DNA from: Thalassotalea sediminis
GTDB lineage: Bacteria; Pseudomonadota; Gammaproteobacteria; Enterobacterales; Alteromonadaceae
Reading direction: 5' to 3'
Length of the DNA stretch: 64,000 nt
Assembly (NCBI RefSeq): GCF_030295915.1
Contig: NZ_AP027361.1
Coordinates: 1,798,001-1,862,000 of the forward strand
The translations under genes were made by a program, and so were the position numbers. Below, piece by piece: positions 49,604 to 59,900 of this stretch (the stretch's first letter is position 1; each line of letters starts with the position of its first letter). A model generated the notes under the pieces. That model was not told the DNA's origin. It did not search any database and worked only from the letters and a program-made list of their open reading frames with translations.

Positions 49604-49629
49604 CTGTTTTAAACGGTTGTTTTAAACAG
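49604..49629. promoter_or_regulatory. 26-bp near-palindromic operator
   Basis: Half-sites CTGTTTTAAAC and GTTTTAAACAG, separated by GGTT, match as reverse complements at 10 of 11 positions. The AAAC-N4-GTTT core resembles PsrA-type TetR operators of fatty-acid genes. It lies 243 bp before the DUF1302 start. Confidence 0.6.
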
Positions 49630-49871
49630 GTGAGTGTAATTATGGTTGAGTTGTATACAAGTCTTTAAAATTAGGGAGATTTATTCGCTATTTTTACACT
49701 TGCCTCAGTGGTAAAATGATGCAATTATTGTTTTATACTACACTGATGATGAAGTTAACATTCACAATCAAATGTAGATTGTTGACCGTAGGAAAAATAG
49801 CGTTAACACTCAAAGCATAAAAAATGAAATAAAAACAATAATATTGCCGTTTCGAGTCTGGGGAGAAAAAA

Positions 49872-51932
49872 ATGAAACGTAGCCCTTTAAAACGATTTTG
49901 TAAAAAGCCGTTATCGGTAGGAATAGCGGCAGCTATCTTATCGACAGTTGCTAGTCAATCAACGGCTGGTAATTATGAACTTGGCGATTTTGATATTCGA
50001 TTTACTTCAAAATTTTCAGTTGGTGCAAGTTGGCGAGTTGAAGACCGTAACTGGCGTGATAACGTTGGTATTTCAAATAATTTGAAAAACGGTTTAGACT
50101 TTTCAAACTACCATCCTATTTTGAACCCCACTCCTACGTCCAATACCATTTGGCAAGGACAAGGCAGTTATTCAAATAATGGTGACCTTGGTAATTTAAA
50201 TTTCGATTCGGGCGAAATGTTTTCACAATTGTTCAAAGGTACCCACGAATTAGAAATAAAGAAAGATAACTGGGGTGTATTCCTCCGTGGTATGTACTTT
50301 TATGATTTTGAAATGTCAGATGGCGATCGCGCGTGGAATAATACTGCATCAGGTGCGAGCAATGATCCTTGTCGCGATAGCAAAGCTAAAGAACAAGTGT
50401 GCCAAGATGTAAGATTATTGCATGCATACTTTTTTGGTGATTATTACATTGATGATATGCCATTTTCGTTACGTATCGGTCAACAGACAATTGGATGGGG
50501 TGAAGGGTTACTCATTTCTCACGGTATTAGTGAGATCAACCCAATTGATATTTCTCGCGTGAAAGCACCGGGAGCCGAATTAACAGAAGCTTTTATTCCA
50601 TTTGGTGCAGTTTGGGGCTCTTTAGGGGTTACTGAAGATTTTAGTGTAGAGATGTTTTATCAATACGCGTGGGAAGAAACCATTTTACCAGCACCAGGTA
50701 CTTATTTCTCTACAAATGACTTTGCTGGTGACGGTGGCCGCTACAATAACGTACAACTTGGCTTTACAGGTAATCCAGATATGGATCTTGATTATGTAAT
50801 TGCTGGATTGAACGAAATAGGTGGCATGTTAAATTCAGGTGATCCAGCGATGATTGCTGGTGCAAGTGCTGGATATTTAGCGTACCCAACAAAGATCACC
50901 TTGAAAGGGCCTGGCGCTAAGGGCGTAAATGCACCGGATGACGGTGGGCAGTACGGTGTTCGATTCTCTTGGTTCCTACCTGATTTCAATGATACAGAAT
51001 TAAGTTTATATCATATTAATTATCATAGTAGACGCCCAGTTTTTAGTGGTATTACCGCAAACTTTACCACGGAAGCTGTAATGCAAGACTTAGCAATGTT
51101 GAAAGATACAACAATTACTGAGAAAAACTATACTGATTTACATGCGTTTTCTAAAGTACAACTTGATTACCCTGAAGATATTAAACTTTATGGTTTAAGT
51201 TTTAATACGTCAATTGGTGGCTTTGCTGTCGCAGGTGAAATGTCTCACCGTCAAGATGAACCATTACAAATAGATGATGTTGAATTGTTATTCGCTGCAA
51301 TGCCACAGCAATTAGCACACCCTGATTCTATTAGCTTTAGACCTGAATTAGACGGTATTTCTCAAATGCCTGTTTTTGAGCCAGGTAAAAAAGCTAACGG
51401 GTTTATCTTAACTGATACAACGCAGGCACAGCTAATATTTTCAAAATTTTGGGGACCTAGCTTAGGTGCAGACCAGTTTACCTCATTATTGGAAGTGGGT
51501 GGTATACGTATTCACGATATGCCAAGCGAAGATGAGCTGCGTTTAAATGGTCCAGGTACTGCTAGGAATGGTGGTATTGAAGGAAAAGAAGGGCTAGAAA
51601 TGGCTATTCAAGGTGGTGTTGAAACAAACCCATTTCCTGATGACTTTGCTTGGGGCTATCGCTTAGTAACCAAGCTTGATTACAACAATGTATTTGCCGG
51701 TGTAAATATTTCACCAAGAATTGTGTTTTCACACGATGTGAGTGGAATTACACCTGATCCGTTGTTCTTGTTTGTTGAAGATAGAAAATCAATCAGTGCA
51801 GGTGTCACGTTTGATTATCAAAGCCGCTGGTCGGCTAATATTTCCTATAACGGCTTTTGGGGTGGTGTAGGAACTACAAATAAGATGGAAGATAGAGACT
51901 ACGTGTCGTTTAATGTTAAATATTCTTTATAA
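49872..51932 (+). CDS. DUF1302 outer-membrane protein
   Basis: 686-aa exported protein with a long signal peptide (about 1-32, SQSTAGNYELG). The rest is rich in alternating aromatic/hydrophobic strands, as in an outer-membrane beta-barrel. DUF1302 motifs include LGDFDIRFTSKFSVGASWRVEDRN and RIGQQTIGWGEGLLISHGI. The last strand ends VSFNVKYSL. It is the first gene of a four-gene operon with DUF1329, YCF48 and an MMPL transporter. Family members are associated with hydrophobic compound or lipid metabolism in pseudomonads; the cargo is unknown. I infer it to be the outer-membrane part of a trans-envelope transport system. Confidence 0.85.
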   Translation: MKRSPLKRFCKKPLSVGIAAAILSTVASQSTAGNYELGDFDIRFTSKFSVGASWRVEDRNWRDNVGISNNLKNGLDFSNYHPILNPTPTSNTIWQGQGSYSNNGDLGNLNFDSGEMFSQLFKGTHELEIKKDNWGVFLRGMYFYDFEMSDGDRAWNNTASGASNDPCRDSKAKEQVCQDVRLLHAYFFGDYYIDDMPFSLRIGQQTIGWGEGLLISHGISEINPIDISRVKAPGAELTEAFIPFGAVWGSLGVTEDFSVEMFYQYAWEETILPAPGTYFSTNDFAGDGGRYNNVQLGFTGNPDMDLDYVIAGLNEIGGMLNSGDPAMIAGASAGYLAYPTKITLKGPGAKGVNAPDDGGQYGVRFSWFLPDFNDTELSLYHINYHSRRPVFSGITANFTTEAVMQDLAMLKDTTITEKNYTDLHAFSKVQLDYPEDIKLYGLSFNTSIGGFAVAGEMSHRQDEPLQIDDVELLFAAMPQQLAHPDSISFRPELDGISQMPVFEPGKKANGFILTDTTQAQLIFSKFWGPSLGADQFTSLLEVGGIRIHDMPSEDELRLNGPGTARNGGIEGKEGLEMAIQGGVETNPFPDDFAWGYRLVTKLDYNNVFAGVNISPRIVFSHDVSGITPDPLFLFVEDRKSISAGVTFDYQSRWSANISYNGFWGGVGTTNKMEDRDYVSFNVKYSL

Positions 51933-51944
51933 GGGCAAAACAAG

Positions 51945-53303
51945 ATGAAGAAAACAACCTTATTATCTCTTGCTGTTAGTCTTGCGTTTGCAACCAGTGC
52001 ACAAGCAAAAGTTGATGAACAACAAGTTAAGAAATTATCAAATGAATTAACGCCTTTTGGTGCTGTTCGTGGAGCAAGTGCTGATGGTAGTATTCCAGCT
52101 TGGAATGGTGGTATTACTACACCTCCTTCTGGTTACAAGCCAGGTATGCATCATCCAGATCCGTTTCCACAAGATAAAATTCTTTATACGGTAACGGCTG
52201 AAAACATTGATAAATACAAAGATATATTAACGCCAGGTCAAGTGAAATTGTTTGAGACGTATCCTAGTACGTTTAAAATGAACGTATACCAAACTAGGCG
52301 TACTGCATCATATCCACAACATGTCTATGATGAAACGTTAAAAAATGCTGCTCGCAGTGAGCTTATCCAAGATGGTAATGGTATTACTCAAGCTGCCGTT
52401 GGCATTCCATTTCCTATTCCTGCAAATGGTTTAGAAGCAATTTGGAACCACATTCTTCGTTACCGTGGCGAAGCACTAACACGTGAAGGTGGGCAGGTCA
52501 TGCCGACAGCGTCTGGTGATTATACGTATATTGGCTTTGACGAACAATTGATGATCCCATACGGTGTAAAAGGTGCGTCTCCTGAAGAATTAGAAGAGAG
52601 TAACATACTGTTTATGTTTAAACAGAAGGTTACAGAGCCTGATTCTCGCGTTGGTACGGCATTATTGGTTCATGAAACGATGGATCAAATCAAAACGGAA
52701 CGTCAAGCGTGGATATATAACAAAGGTATTGGTCGAGAGCAAAAAGCGCCAACCGTTGCTTATGATGCCCCAGGTACAGCTTCAGATGGTTTAAGAACCA
52801 CTGATGACTTTGATATGTTTAATGGTGCGCCGAATCGTTATACATGGACACTAAAAGGTAAACAAGAGCTTCTGATTCCTTATAACGATTATCGTTTACA
52901 CAGTGACAAGCTAAAATATGAAGATATTATTCAAGCGGGCCACATTAACCCTGAATATGTGCGTTATGAAAAGCACCGTGTCTGGGTTGTTGAAGCTAAC
53001 TTAAAAGAAAATACGCGTCATATTTATAAGAAGCGTGTATTCTTTATCGATGAAGATAGCTGGCAAATTGCAGTAACTGATATCTACGATGATCGTGATG
53101 AAATGTATCGTGTAGGAATGGCACATGGTATTAATTACTATGAAGTACCAACACATTGGTCAACATTAGATGTATTTCACGATTTACAATCTAAACGCTA
53201 TATTGCTATTGGTTTAGATAACGAACACAAAATGTATGACTTTTCAGCTAAACTTAGAAAATCGAAGTTTAGATCTAGAGCGTTACGTATTGAGAACAGA
53301 TAA
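51945..53303 (+). CDS. DUF1329 periplasmic protein
   Basis: 452-aa exported protein with a signal peptide (about 1-21, SAQAKVDE). DUF1329 signatures include ELTPFGAVRGASADGSIPAWNGGI and the C-terminal region RYEKHRVWVVEANLKENTRHIYKKRVFFIDEDSW. The latter resembles LolA/LolB-like lipid-binding half-barrels, suggesting a periplasmic carrier (inference). It is 12 bp after the DUF1302 gene, and the two are almost always paired. A terminator follows, before the YCF48 gene. Confidence 0.88.
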   Translation: MKKTTLLSLAVSLAFATSAQAKVDEQQVKKLSNELTPFGAVRGASADGSIPAWNGGITTPPSGYKPGMHHPDPFPQDKILYTVTAENIDKYKDILTPGQVKLFETYPSTFKMNVYQTRRTASYPQHVYDETLKNAARSELIQDGNGITQAAVGIPFPIPANGLEAIWNHILRYRGEALTREGGQVMPTASGDYTYIGFDEQLMIPYGVKGASPEELEESNILFMFKQKVTEPDSRVGTALLVHETMDQIKTERQAWIYNKGIGREQKAPTVAYDAPGTASDGLRTTDDFDMFNGAPNRYTWTLKGKQELLIPYNDYRLHSDKLKYEDIIQAGHINPEYVRYEKHRVWVVEANLKENTRHIYKKRVFFIDEDSWQIAVTDIYDDRDEMYRVGMAHGINYYEVPTHWSTLDVFHDLQSKRYIAIGLDNEHKMYDFSAKLRKSKFRSRALRIENR

Positions 53304-53324
53304 TTTTATTATCAACGAGTAAAC

Positions 53325-53349
53325 GGCTGGCTAAATGCCAGCCTTTTTT
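53325..53349 (+). terminator. Terminator inside the transport operon
   Basis: The stem GGCTGGC / GCCAGCC with loop TAAAT and six Ts sits between DUF1329 and the YCF48 gene. It would make the first two products more abundant than the last two. Confidence 0.85.
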
Positions 53350-53373
53350 GTAACAAGGGTTAAAAGGTTTTTC

Positions 53374-54381
53374 ATGATAAGAATTTTGGTAACGGTCTTG
53401 GTTTTAATCTCAAGTGCTTCACATAGCCAGCAAGTGACTAAACCGGCCATAATGTCAGCAATGGCACCTAACAAGTTGCTGTTAGATGTTACTGCTGTTG
53501 ATAATAAATTTTTTATCGCGGTTGGAGAACGAGGCCACATTATTCGTGGTACTTCTATAGAATCAGTTGAACAAATGCCAGTACCAGTACAAACAACACT
53601 CACTGGCGTTGTTATGGTAAATGAGCAGGTTGGTTGGGCTGTTGGTCATGACAGTTTGATTTTACACACCGCAGATGGCGGTAAAAGCTGGCAAATTCAA
53701 CAATACTTACCAAGTCAGCAAAAACCGCTGATGGACGTGGTATTTAAAAACGAAAAGGAAGGTGTTGCAATAGGTTCATATGGCTTGTTTTATCGTACGT
53801 ATGATGGTGGTAATACATGGGAACGCGAATACCATGTGTCTTTATTATCTGATGAAGATAAAGAATATCTCGATGACCTCAAGCAAGAAGATGAGCAAGC
53901 GTACTTAGATGAGCGCGCAAATATATTGCCACACTTTAACCGAATTTACCTTGATGGGCGCACTACATATTTAGTTGGCGAGTTAGGTTTGATAGCCAAA
54001 AGTAATGATTTTGGTAAAACATGGCAACGCTTTGAAGAAATTTATCACGGTTCGTTTTACGATATTATCAGAACGCAACAAGGTAATTTGTTAACGGTGG
54101 GCTTACGTGGAAATGTATTTAGAACATTACAAAATGGCATGCCATGGAATAACAGCAAAACTGGTGTGACTGCGTTATTGAATGACATCATATTAGGTGG
54201 AGAAAATATTATTTATATTGTTGGAAATAATGGCGTGTTATTAGTAAGTGATGATGATGGTGTTACTTTCAAACAACGTATACAGTCAGATGGAAAAGCG
54301 ATATTAGCAGGAGTGATGTTCAACAATGAGCTTATAGTCGCTTCAGAAGTTGGCATTAAATTAATACAGGTATCTAAATAG
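53374..54381 (+). CDS. YCF48-type beta-propeller exported protein
   Basis: 335-aa protein from the start chosen, with a signal peptide (MIRILVTVLVLISSASHS). Repeated propeller blades of the YCF48/BNR kind are visible: VGWAVGHDSLILHTADGGKSWQ, GVAIGSYGLFYRTYDGGNTW and LIAKSNDFGKTWQRF. The frame opens at 53335, but that ATG lies within the terminator hairpin; the ATG at 53374 has AAAAGG 6 nt upstream and begins with the signal peptide. The next gene starts 1 bp after its stop. It is probably a periplasmic assembly or adaptor partner of the MMPL transporter. Confidence 0.88.
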   Translation: MIRILVTVLVLISSASHSQQVTKPAIMSAMAPNKLLLDVTAVDNKFFIAVGERGHIIRGTSIESVEQMPVPVQTTLTGVVMVNEQVGWAVGHDSLILHTADGGKSWQIQQYLPSQQKPLMDVVFKNEKEGVAIGSYGLFYRTYDGGNTWEREYHVSLLSDEDKEYLDDLKQEDEQAYLDERANILPHFNRIYLDGRTTYLVGELGLIAKSNDFGKTWQRFEEIYHGSFYDIIRTQQGNLLTVGLRGNVFRTLQNGMPWNNSKTGVTALLNDIILGGENIIYIVGNNGVLLVSDDDGVTFKQRIQSDGKAILAGVMFNNELIVASEVGIKLIQVSK

Positions 54382-54382
54382 C

Positions 54383-56692
54383 ATGAATGTAGATTCGTTT
54401 ATCAGTCGCATTGAAGTCAGTGTATTTAGAAAGCGTGGTATTGTATTAGCGCTTTTTGCGATGATTACTGCTTTTCTTGTTTTCCAAGCTTCACAAATTA
54501 AACTCGATGCAGCGTTCACTAAGAATATTCCATTAAATCATGAGTACATGCAAACGTATCTAAAGCATCGAGAAAATTTCGGTGGTGCGAATAATGTACT
54601 TATTTCCGTTTGTCATAAAGAAGGGGATATCTTTAACCAGGAATTCTTTTCAGCCTTGAAAGGTGTGCATGATCAACTGTTCTTTATTCCTGGCGTAAAC
54701 CGCACACAAGTTCAATCGTTATTCTCGCCAAGTACTCGATTTGTTGAAGTGGTTGAAGATGGCTTTGCAGGTGGTCCTGTCGTTCCAGCAGATTTTCAAC
54801 CAACGCCTGAAGGCTTAGCTATTGTCAAAGGCAATATTGAAAAGGCAGGTATCGTTGGTCGAATAATTGCCGATGATTATAGTTGTGCAATGGTAAAAGC
54901 GACCTTGATGGAACACCATCCAGAAACAGGTGAGAAGCTCGACTCTATTGCACTAGCTGATAAATTAGAAAACGACGTTAGAAAGCCATTTGAAAAAGGC
55001 AATATTACCGTTCATATCATTGGTTTTACTAAAATGGTAGGTGATGTAGCTGACGGTGCGAAGGGGGTAGTAACATTCTTCGGCGTTGCTATTGTAATTA
55101 CTGCGGTGATGGTCTTTTTGTTTTCTCGCTCCTTATCGTTAACGCTATTACCTATCGCGTGTTCAATTGTTGCTGTTATTTGGCAAATGGGCATATTATC
55201 GACGTTAGGCTTCGGTCTAGATCCCATGTCAATTTTGGTGCCATTTCTTGTGTTTGCCATAGGGGTAAGTCACGGCGTTCAAATGATCAATGCGGTGGGT
55301 AAGCGTGTAGCAAATGGTTTTTCTACTAAAGCTGCAGCTCAGTTCAGCTTTCGATCGCTTGTTGTGCCCGGTGTAGCGGCATTATTATCAGACACTGTAG
55401 GTTTTATTACCTTGTTGTCTATTGATATTGGTATTATTCGCGAGCTAGCAATTACCGCATCTTTAGGTGTTGCTGTGATAATTTTTACCAACTTATTGCT
55501 GTTACCTATAGTGATATCATATCTTGATGTAAGTAAGCATAGTGCTAAAACGCATGGTAATGAAACCAAGCAAGTAGATTGGACATGGTTAGCGAGCCTT
55601 AGTAAGCGAGGTCCTGCAACGGTTGTATTAGTTATTAGTGCGGTATTATTTGCGCTTGGTTTTTACTATTCGCAACAATTAAAAATTGGTGAACTTCATG
55701 CAGGGGCACCGGCGCTTCACGAAGAGTCTCGTTATAACCAAGATACGTTTTTAATTACAGATCGCTATGCTATTAGTGTTGATTATATGTCTGTACTTGT
55801 AGAAACCACAGAAAGTGCATGTACTAATAGTGAAGTTTTAAAAACGATGGATGCACTGCAATGGAAGATGGAAAATGTTGAAGGGGTGCAGTCTGCAGTA
55901 AGTTTAGCGTCAGTACTTAAAGTGATAAATGCGGGCTATTATGAAGGTAACTTAAAGTGGCGTATTATTTCACCGAATAAATATGCAATTGCACAAGCAT
56001 TATCAAATATACCGAGCTCTACTGGCTTATTGAATAATGAATGCTCGGTCATGCCGATAATCCTATTTTTAGAAGATCATAAAGCGGAAACGATTAATCG
56101 TGTTGTAGAACAAGCGAAATTAACAATAGCTGAGCTTAATAATGACTTATTAACCTTTAAACTTGCGTCAGGGCCTATTGGTGTTATGGCAGCAACTAAC
56201 GAAGCCGTAGAAGAAGCGCAATTACCCATGATGCTATATGTATATGGTGCGGTAATTTTGTTGTGCTTAATTAGCTTTAGAAGTGTGCGCGCAACTATAG
56301 CCGTGGTATTACCATTATTTATCGTTTCAACATTAGCACAATGGTTAATGACGGTATTAGATATTGGCTTAACGGTATCGACACTACCTGTAATTGCCTT
56401 GGGTGTTGGTATTGGCGTTGACTATGGTATTTATATTCTTTCTACCATGAGTGTTCGTTTGCGAGAAGGAATGTCCTTAAACGAAGCCTATTTAATCGCT
56501 TTACAGGAACGAGGTAGTGCTGTGCTATTTACCGGTGTAACGCTGGCAATTGGCGTATCGACTTGGTTCTTTTCCGATCTGAAATTTCAGATGGATATGG
56601 GAATATTATTAACCTTTATGTTCTTAGTAAACATGCTCGGTGCGATTACCATATTACCAGCAATTGCAAGTTACCTATGGCGAGGAAAATAA
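54383..56692 (+). CDS. MMPL/RND-family inner-membrane transporter
   Basis: 769-aa RND permease of the MMPL/HpnN type. A first helix (about 18-38) leads to a periplasmic domain, then five helices (about 225-390), a second periplasmic loop and a second helix set (about 620-765). The two halves repeat, as in RND proteins. FAIGVSHGVQM and GVGIGVDYGIYILS hold the usual transmembrane polar residues. Relatives move hopanoids, mycolates or other lipids. It is translationally linked to the YCF48 gene and ends the operon. The substrate is not shown by the sequence. Confidence 0.9.
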   Translation: MNVDSFISRIEVSVFRKRGIVLALFAMITAFLVFQASQIKLDAAFTKNIPLNHEYMQTYLKHRENFGGANNVLISVCHKEGDIFNQEFFSALKGVHDQLFFIPGVNRTQVQSLFSPSTRFVEVVEDGFAGGPVVPADFQPTPEGLAIVKGNIEKAGIVGRIIADDYSCAMVKATLMEHHPETGEKLDSIALADKLENDVRKPFEKGNITVHIIGFTKMVGDVADGAKGVVTFFGVAIVITAVMVFLFSRSLSLTLLPIACSIVAVIWQMGILSTLGFGLDPMSILVPFLVFAIGVSHGVQMINAVGKRVANGFSTKAAAQFSFRSLVVPGVAALLSDTVGFITLLSIDIGIIRELAITASLGVAVIIFTNLLLLPIVISYLDVSKHSAKTHGNETKQVDWTWLASLSKRGPATVVLVISAVLFALGFYYSQQLKIGELHAGAPALHEESRYNQDTFLITDRYAISVDYMSVLVETTESACTNSEVLKTMDALQWKMENVEGVQSAVSLASVLKVINAGYYEGNLKWRIISPNKYAIAQALSNIPSSTGLLNNECSVMPIILFLEDHKAETINRVVEQAKLTIAELNNDLLTFKLASGPIGVMAATNEAVEEAQLPMMLYVYGAVILLCLISFRSVRATIAVVLPLFIVSTLAQWLMTVLDIGLTVSTLPVIALGVGIGVDYGIYILSTMSVRLREGMSLNEAYLIALQERGSAVLFTGVTLAIGVSTWFFSDLKFQMDMGILLTFMFLVNMLGAITILPAIASYLWRGK

Positions 56693-56743
56693 ACGAAAAA
56701 TTTAAATATTTTTTGCCAAATTCAAATTGCATAAATAAACGTA

Positions 56744-56772
56744 AAAACGGCCGAAAGGCCGTTTTCTATTTA
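56744..56772 (+). terminator. Terminator of the transport operon
   Basis: A perfect 9-bp stem AAAACGGCC / GGCCGTTTT closed by a GAAA tetraloop is followed by a T-rich tail, 51 bp after the transporter stop. Confidence 0.88.
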
Positions 56773-56968
56773 ACACAAGTGAATAAACACCTAATACTGC
56801 ATATAAAGCTTTACGATTACACCTACGCACATTGTAAATATCAGAAAAAATCGCTCGCAATAGCCTAAATTTATTAATAAAATTCACTTAATAGTCTATG
56901 CTCATAGACAATTATTAGAAAAATATTATACAAATTATTTTAATCGTTTTATCCAAAAGGAAAACGGC

Positions 56969-59900
56969 ATGGCGTTAGTAGATGGTTTACCCTCAGTGAT
57001 ACTCTCAAACGTAGCACAGTTAATAAAACAAAAAGTTCCTGCAGATACGGCTCCATTGGTTGAGCAATTCGCTGAGCTTTTATATAACAATATTTCTCAT
57101 AAAGATTTAGCACATCGCAATGATAGCGATATGTATGGCGCAACGCTAAGTTTATGGAATTCATTAAATGGTCATAAGGATAACAAACCTGTTATCAAGG
57201 TGTTTAACCCCCAAGTGTCTAAACATGGCTGGAAATCAAGTCATACCATTATTGAAATTATTGTTAGCGATATGCCTTTCCTAGTGGATTCGGTGCGAAT
57301 TGCCTTAACACGCTTAGGGTTATCTCCACATCTGATGATTAATAACCCAATTAAGTTGGTAAGAGATAAAAGCGGTAACATTACTAAACTAACATCTTCG
57401 TCAAATAAGCGTTTTAAAGCGACATCAACGGAAACGGTATTTTTTATCGAAATAGACCGTCAGACTGAACAATCTGATTTAGATTGCATTGCCAAAGAAC
57501 TACAGTCGGTGGTCAGTGATATTGAAATTACCGTGACTGATTGGCAAGCGATGACTGATAAGTTAAAAGATGTCATTGCACTGACAGAAAAATCTAAGTT
57601 ACCGTGTTCGGATAGTGAAAAAACAGATAGTTTGGCGTTTTTGAAGTGGGTCTTAAATAATAATTTTACCTTGTTGGGTTACCGTTCGTATGATGTTAAA
57701 TCGTTAAAAGGCGATAAGGCACTTTGCGCGAATGTTGAGACCAGTTTAGGTTTAATGAAAAAATCTAAGGGCACTAAAGAAAGGTTGTTATCAACCTTAA
57801 GTCAATCGGCTCGCGAAATAGCCTTAGGTGATAATTTACTTATCTTAACGAAAACTAATTCTCGCTCTCGTGTTCACCGCCCAGCCCATTTGGATTATAT
57901 CGGTGTAAAACGTTTTGATAGTAAGGGAAATATTCTTGGTGAAGAGCGATTTGTTGGCTTATTCGGCTCTGCGTATTACACCAATAGTGCGATGGAGTTA
58001 CCTTTAATTAAATCAAAGGTTGAAGCCGTTTGTGAAGACTCAGGTTATGCAAAAGGAACACATGCATACAAAACACTGATTAATATTTTAGAAACATATC
58101 CTCGCGATGAAATACTGCAATCTCGTTCGAGTGAGTTGCTCAAGAATGTGCTTGGTATTTTTCAAATGCAAGAGCGTGACTATTCAGGCTTGTTTATTCG
58201 TAGAGACGCGTTTGATCGTTTTTATTCATGTATGGTGTATGTACGTCGTGAGCGATATAACACGGCACTGCGTATTCAAACCCAAAAGCTTCTTCAAGAA
58301 GCATTTGGTAGTGATGAAGAGGTCGAATTTACTACCTTTTTCTCAGAGTCTCCTCAAGCGAGAACTCATTACATCGTTAGAGTAAATACAACAAAAGCAG
58401 ATATCAACGTGAAAGAACTTGAAAATAATTTGAACCAAGCTGCTCGCAGTTGGGATGACAAACTTGCTGATTCGTTAAACTCACACAAAGGTGAAGAAGC
58501 GGGAAAAGCGCTAAGTCGTAAATATGTGAGCTTCCCACAAGCTTACAAAGATGAAGTGTTACCCGGTACTGCAATTGTTGATATTGAGAAGTTAGAAGCC
58601 GTATCTGGCACTAGCAACTTAGAAATGTTGTTCTATCAACCACAAGAAGAGAAAGAAGGCAGTAACTTTGTAAAACTTAAGTTATTCCATACTGGAGAAC
58701 CACTGCATTTATCAGATGTATTACCAATGTTGGAAAACTTTGGCTTACGTGTCATTGGTGAAAGCCCATTTGCTGTGCGAACAGCCGACGGAGAAATGTG
58801 TTGGATACTCGACTTTTCAATGTTGCTAACGGGCGATGGCACATTTAATTTAGAAAAAGTGCAATCATTGTTTCAAGACGCATTTGCGAAAGTGTGGACA
58901 GGCAAGCTTGAGGATGATGGGTTTAACCGTCTAATTCTAGGTGCACAACTTGGCGGACGTGAAGTTTCTATTTTACGTGCCTATGCAAAGTATGAACGTC
59001 AAATTGGTGGTACATTTAGCCAAAATTATATCGAAGATACTTTTGCTCGATATCCATCGATTGCAGAGCATTTAATTAAGTTATTTGTCTTACGTTTCAA
59101 CCCTAAGGGAAAACAAAATTCAAAAACCATCAATAAATTATTAGAGGATATTGAGGCGTCACTTGATAACGTTGCTAACTTAGACGACGATCGTATTATT
59201 CGTCGCTTTGTTGAAATGATTAATGCAACGATTCGTACCAACTATTTCCAACCAGACGAAAATGGTGAAGATAAAGCGTACATTTCATTTAAGATAACGC
59301 CGAAGGACATTTCAGATATTCCACAACCGGTTCCAGCGTTTGAAATTTTTGTATACTCTCCACAAGTTGAAGGTGTACACCTGCGAGGTGGTAAAGTTGC
59401 TCGTGGTGGTTTGCGTTGGTCAGATCGTCGTGAAGACTTCCGTACTGAAGTCTTAGGCCTTGTTAAAGCACAACAAGTTAAAAATACCGTTATTGTGCCA
59501 GTTGGTGCAAAAGGTGGCTTCGTCTGTAAACAGTTACCTAATGGTGACAGAAATGAAATTTTTGAAGCGGGTAAAGAGTGTTATCGCACATTTATTCGTG
59601 GTTTATTAGATATTACAGACAATATTATTCAAGGCGATGTAATTCCGCCAGCTAATGTTGTTCGTCACGATGAAGATGACCCTTACTTAGTTGTTGCTGC
59701 TGATAAAGGAACGGCAACTTTTTCCGATATCGCAAATGGTATTTCAGAAGAATACAATTTTTGGATGGGTGATGCGTTCGCTTCAGGCGGTAGTGTTGGT
59801 TATGACCATAAAGGTATGGGAATTACCGCAAAAGGCGCTTGGGAGTCTGTAAAACGTCATTTCCGTGAAATGGATATTGATTGTCAAACGACTGACTTTA

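Larger units (their letters stand above)
49487..49871. other. Leader region of the DUF1302 transport operon
   Basis: This 385-bp gap has no open frame. It contains a FadR-like palindrome (49509-49519), a 26-bp near-palindrome (49604-49629) and a repeated TTTAAACAG (about 49500-49508 and 49621-49629). A TATACT at 49734-49739 could be a promoter -10, but no matching -35 is clear. Confidence 0.55.

Noticed and set aside
56563..56868. 101-aa open frame overlapping the transporter end and its terminator
   Set aside because: Runs through the terminator hairpin and out-of-frame coding sequence; no ribosome binding site or recognisable domain.
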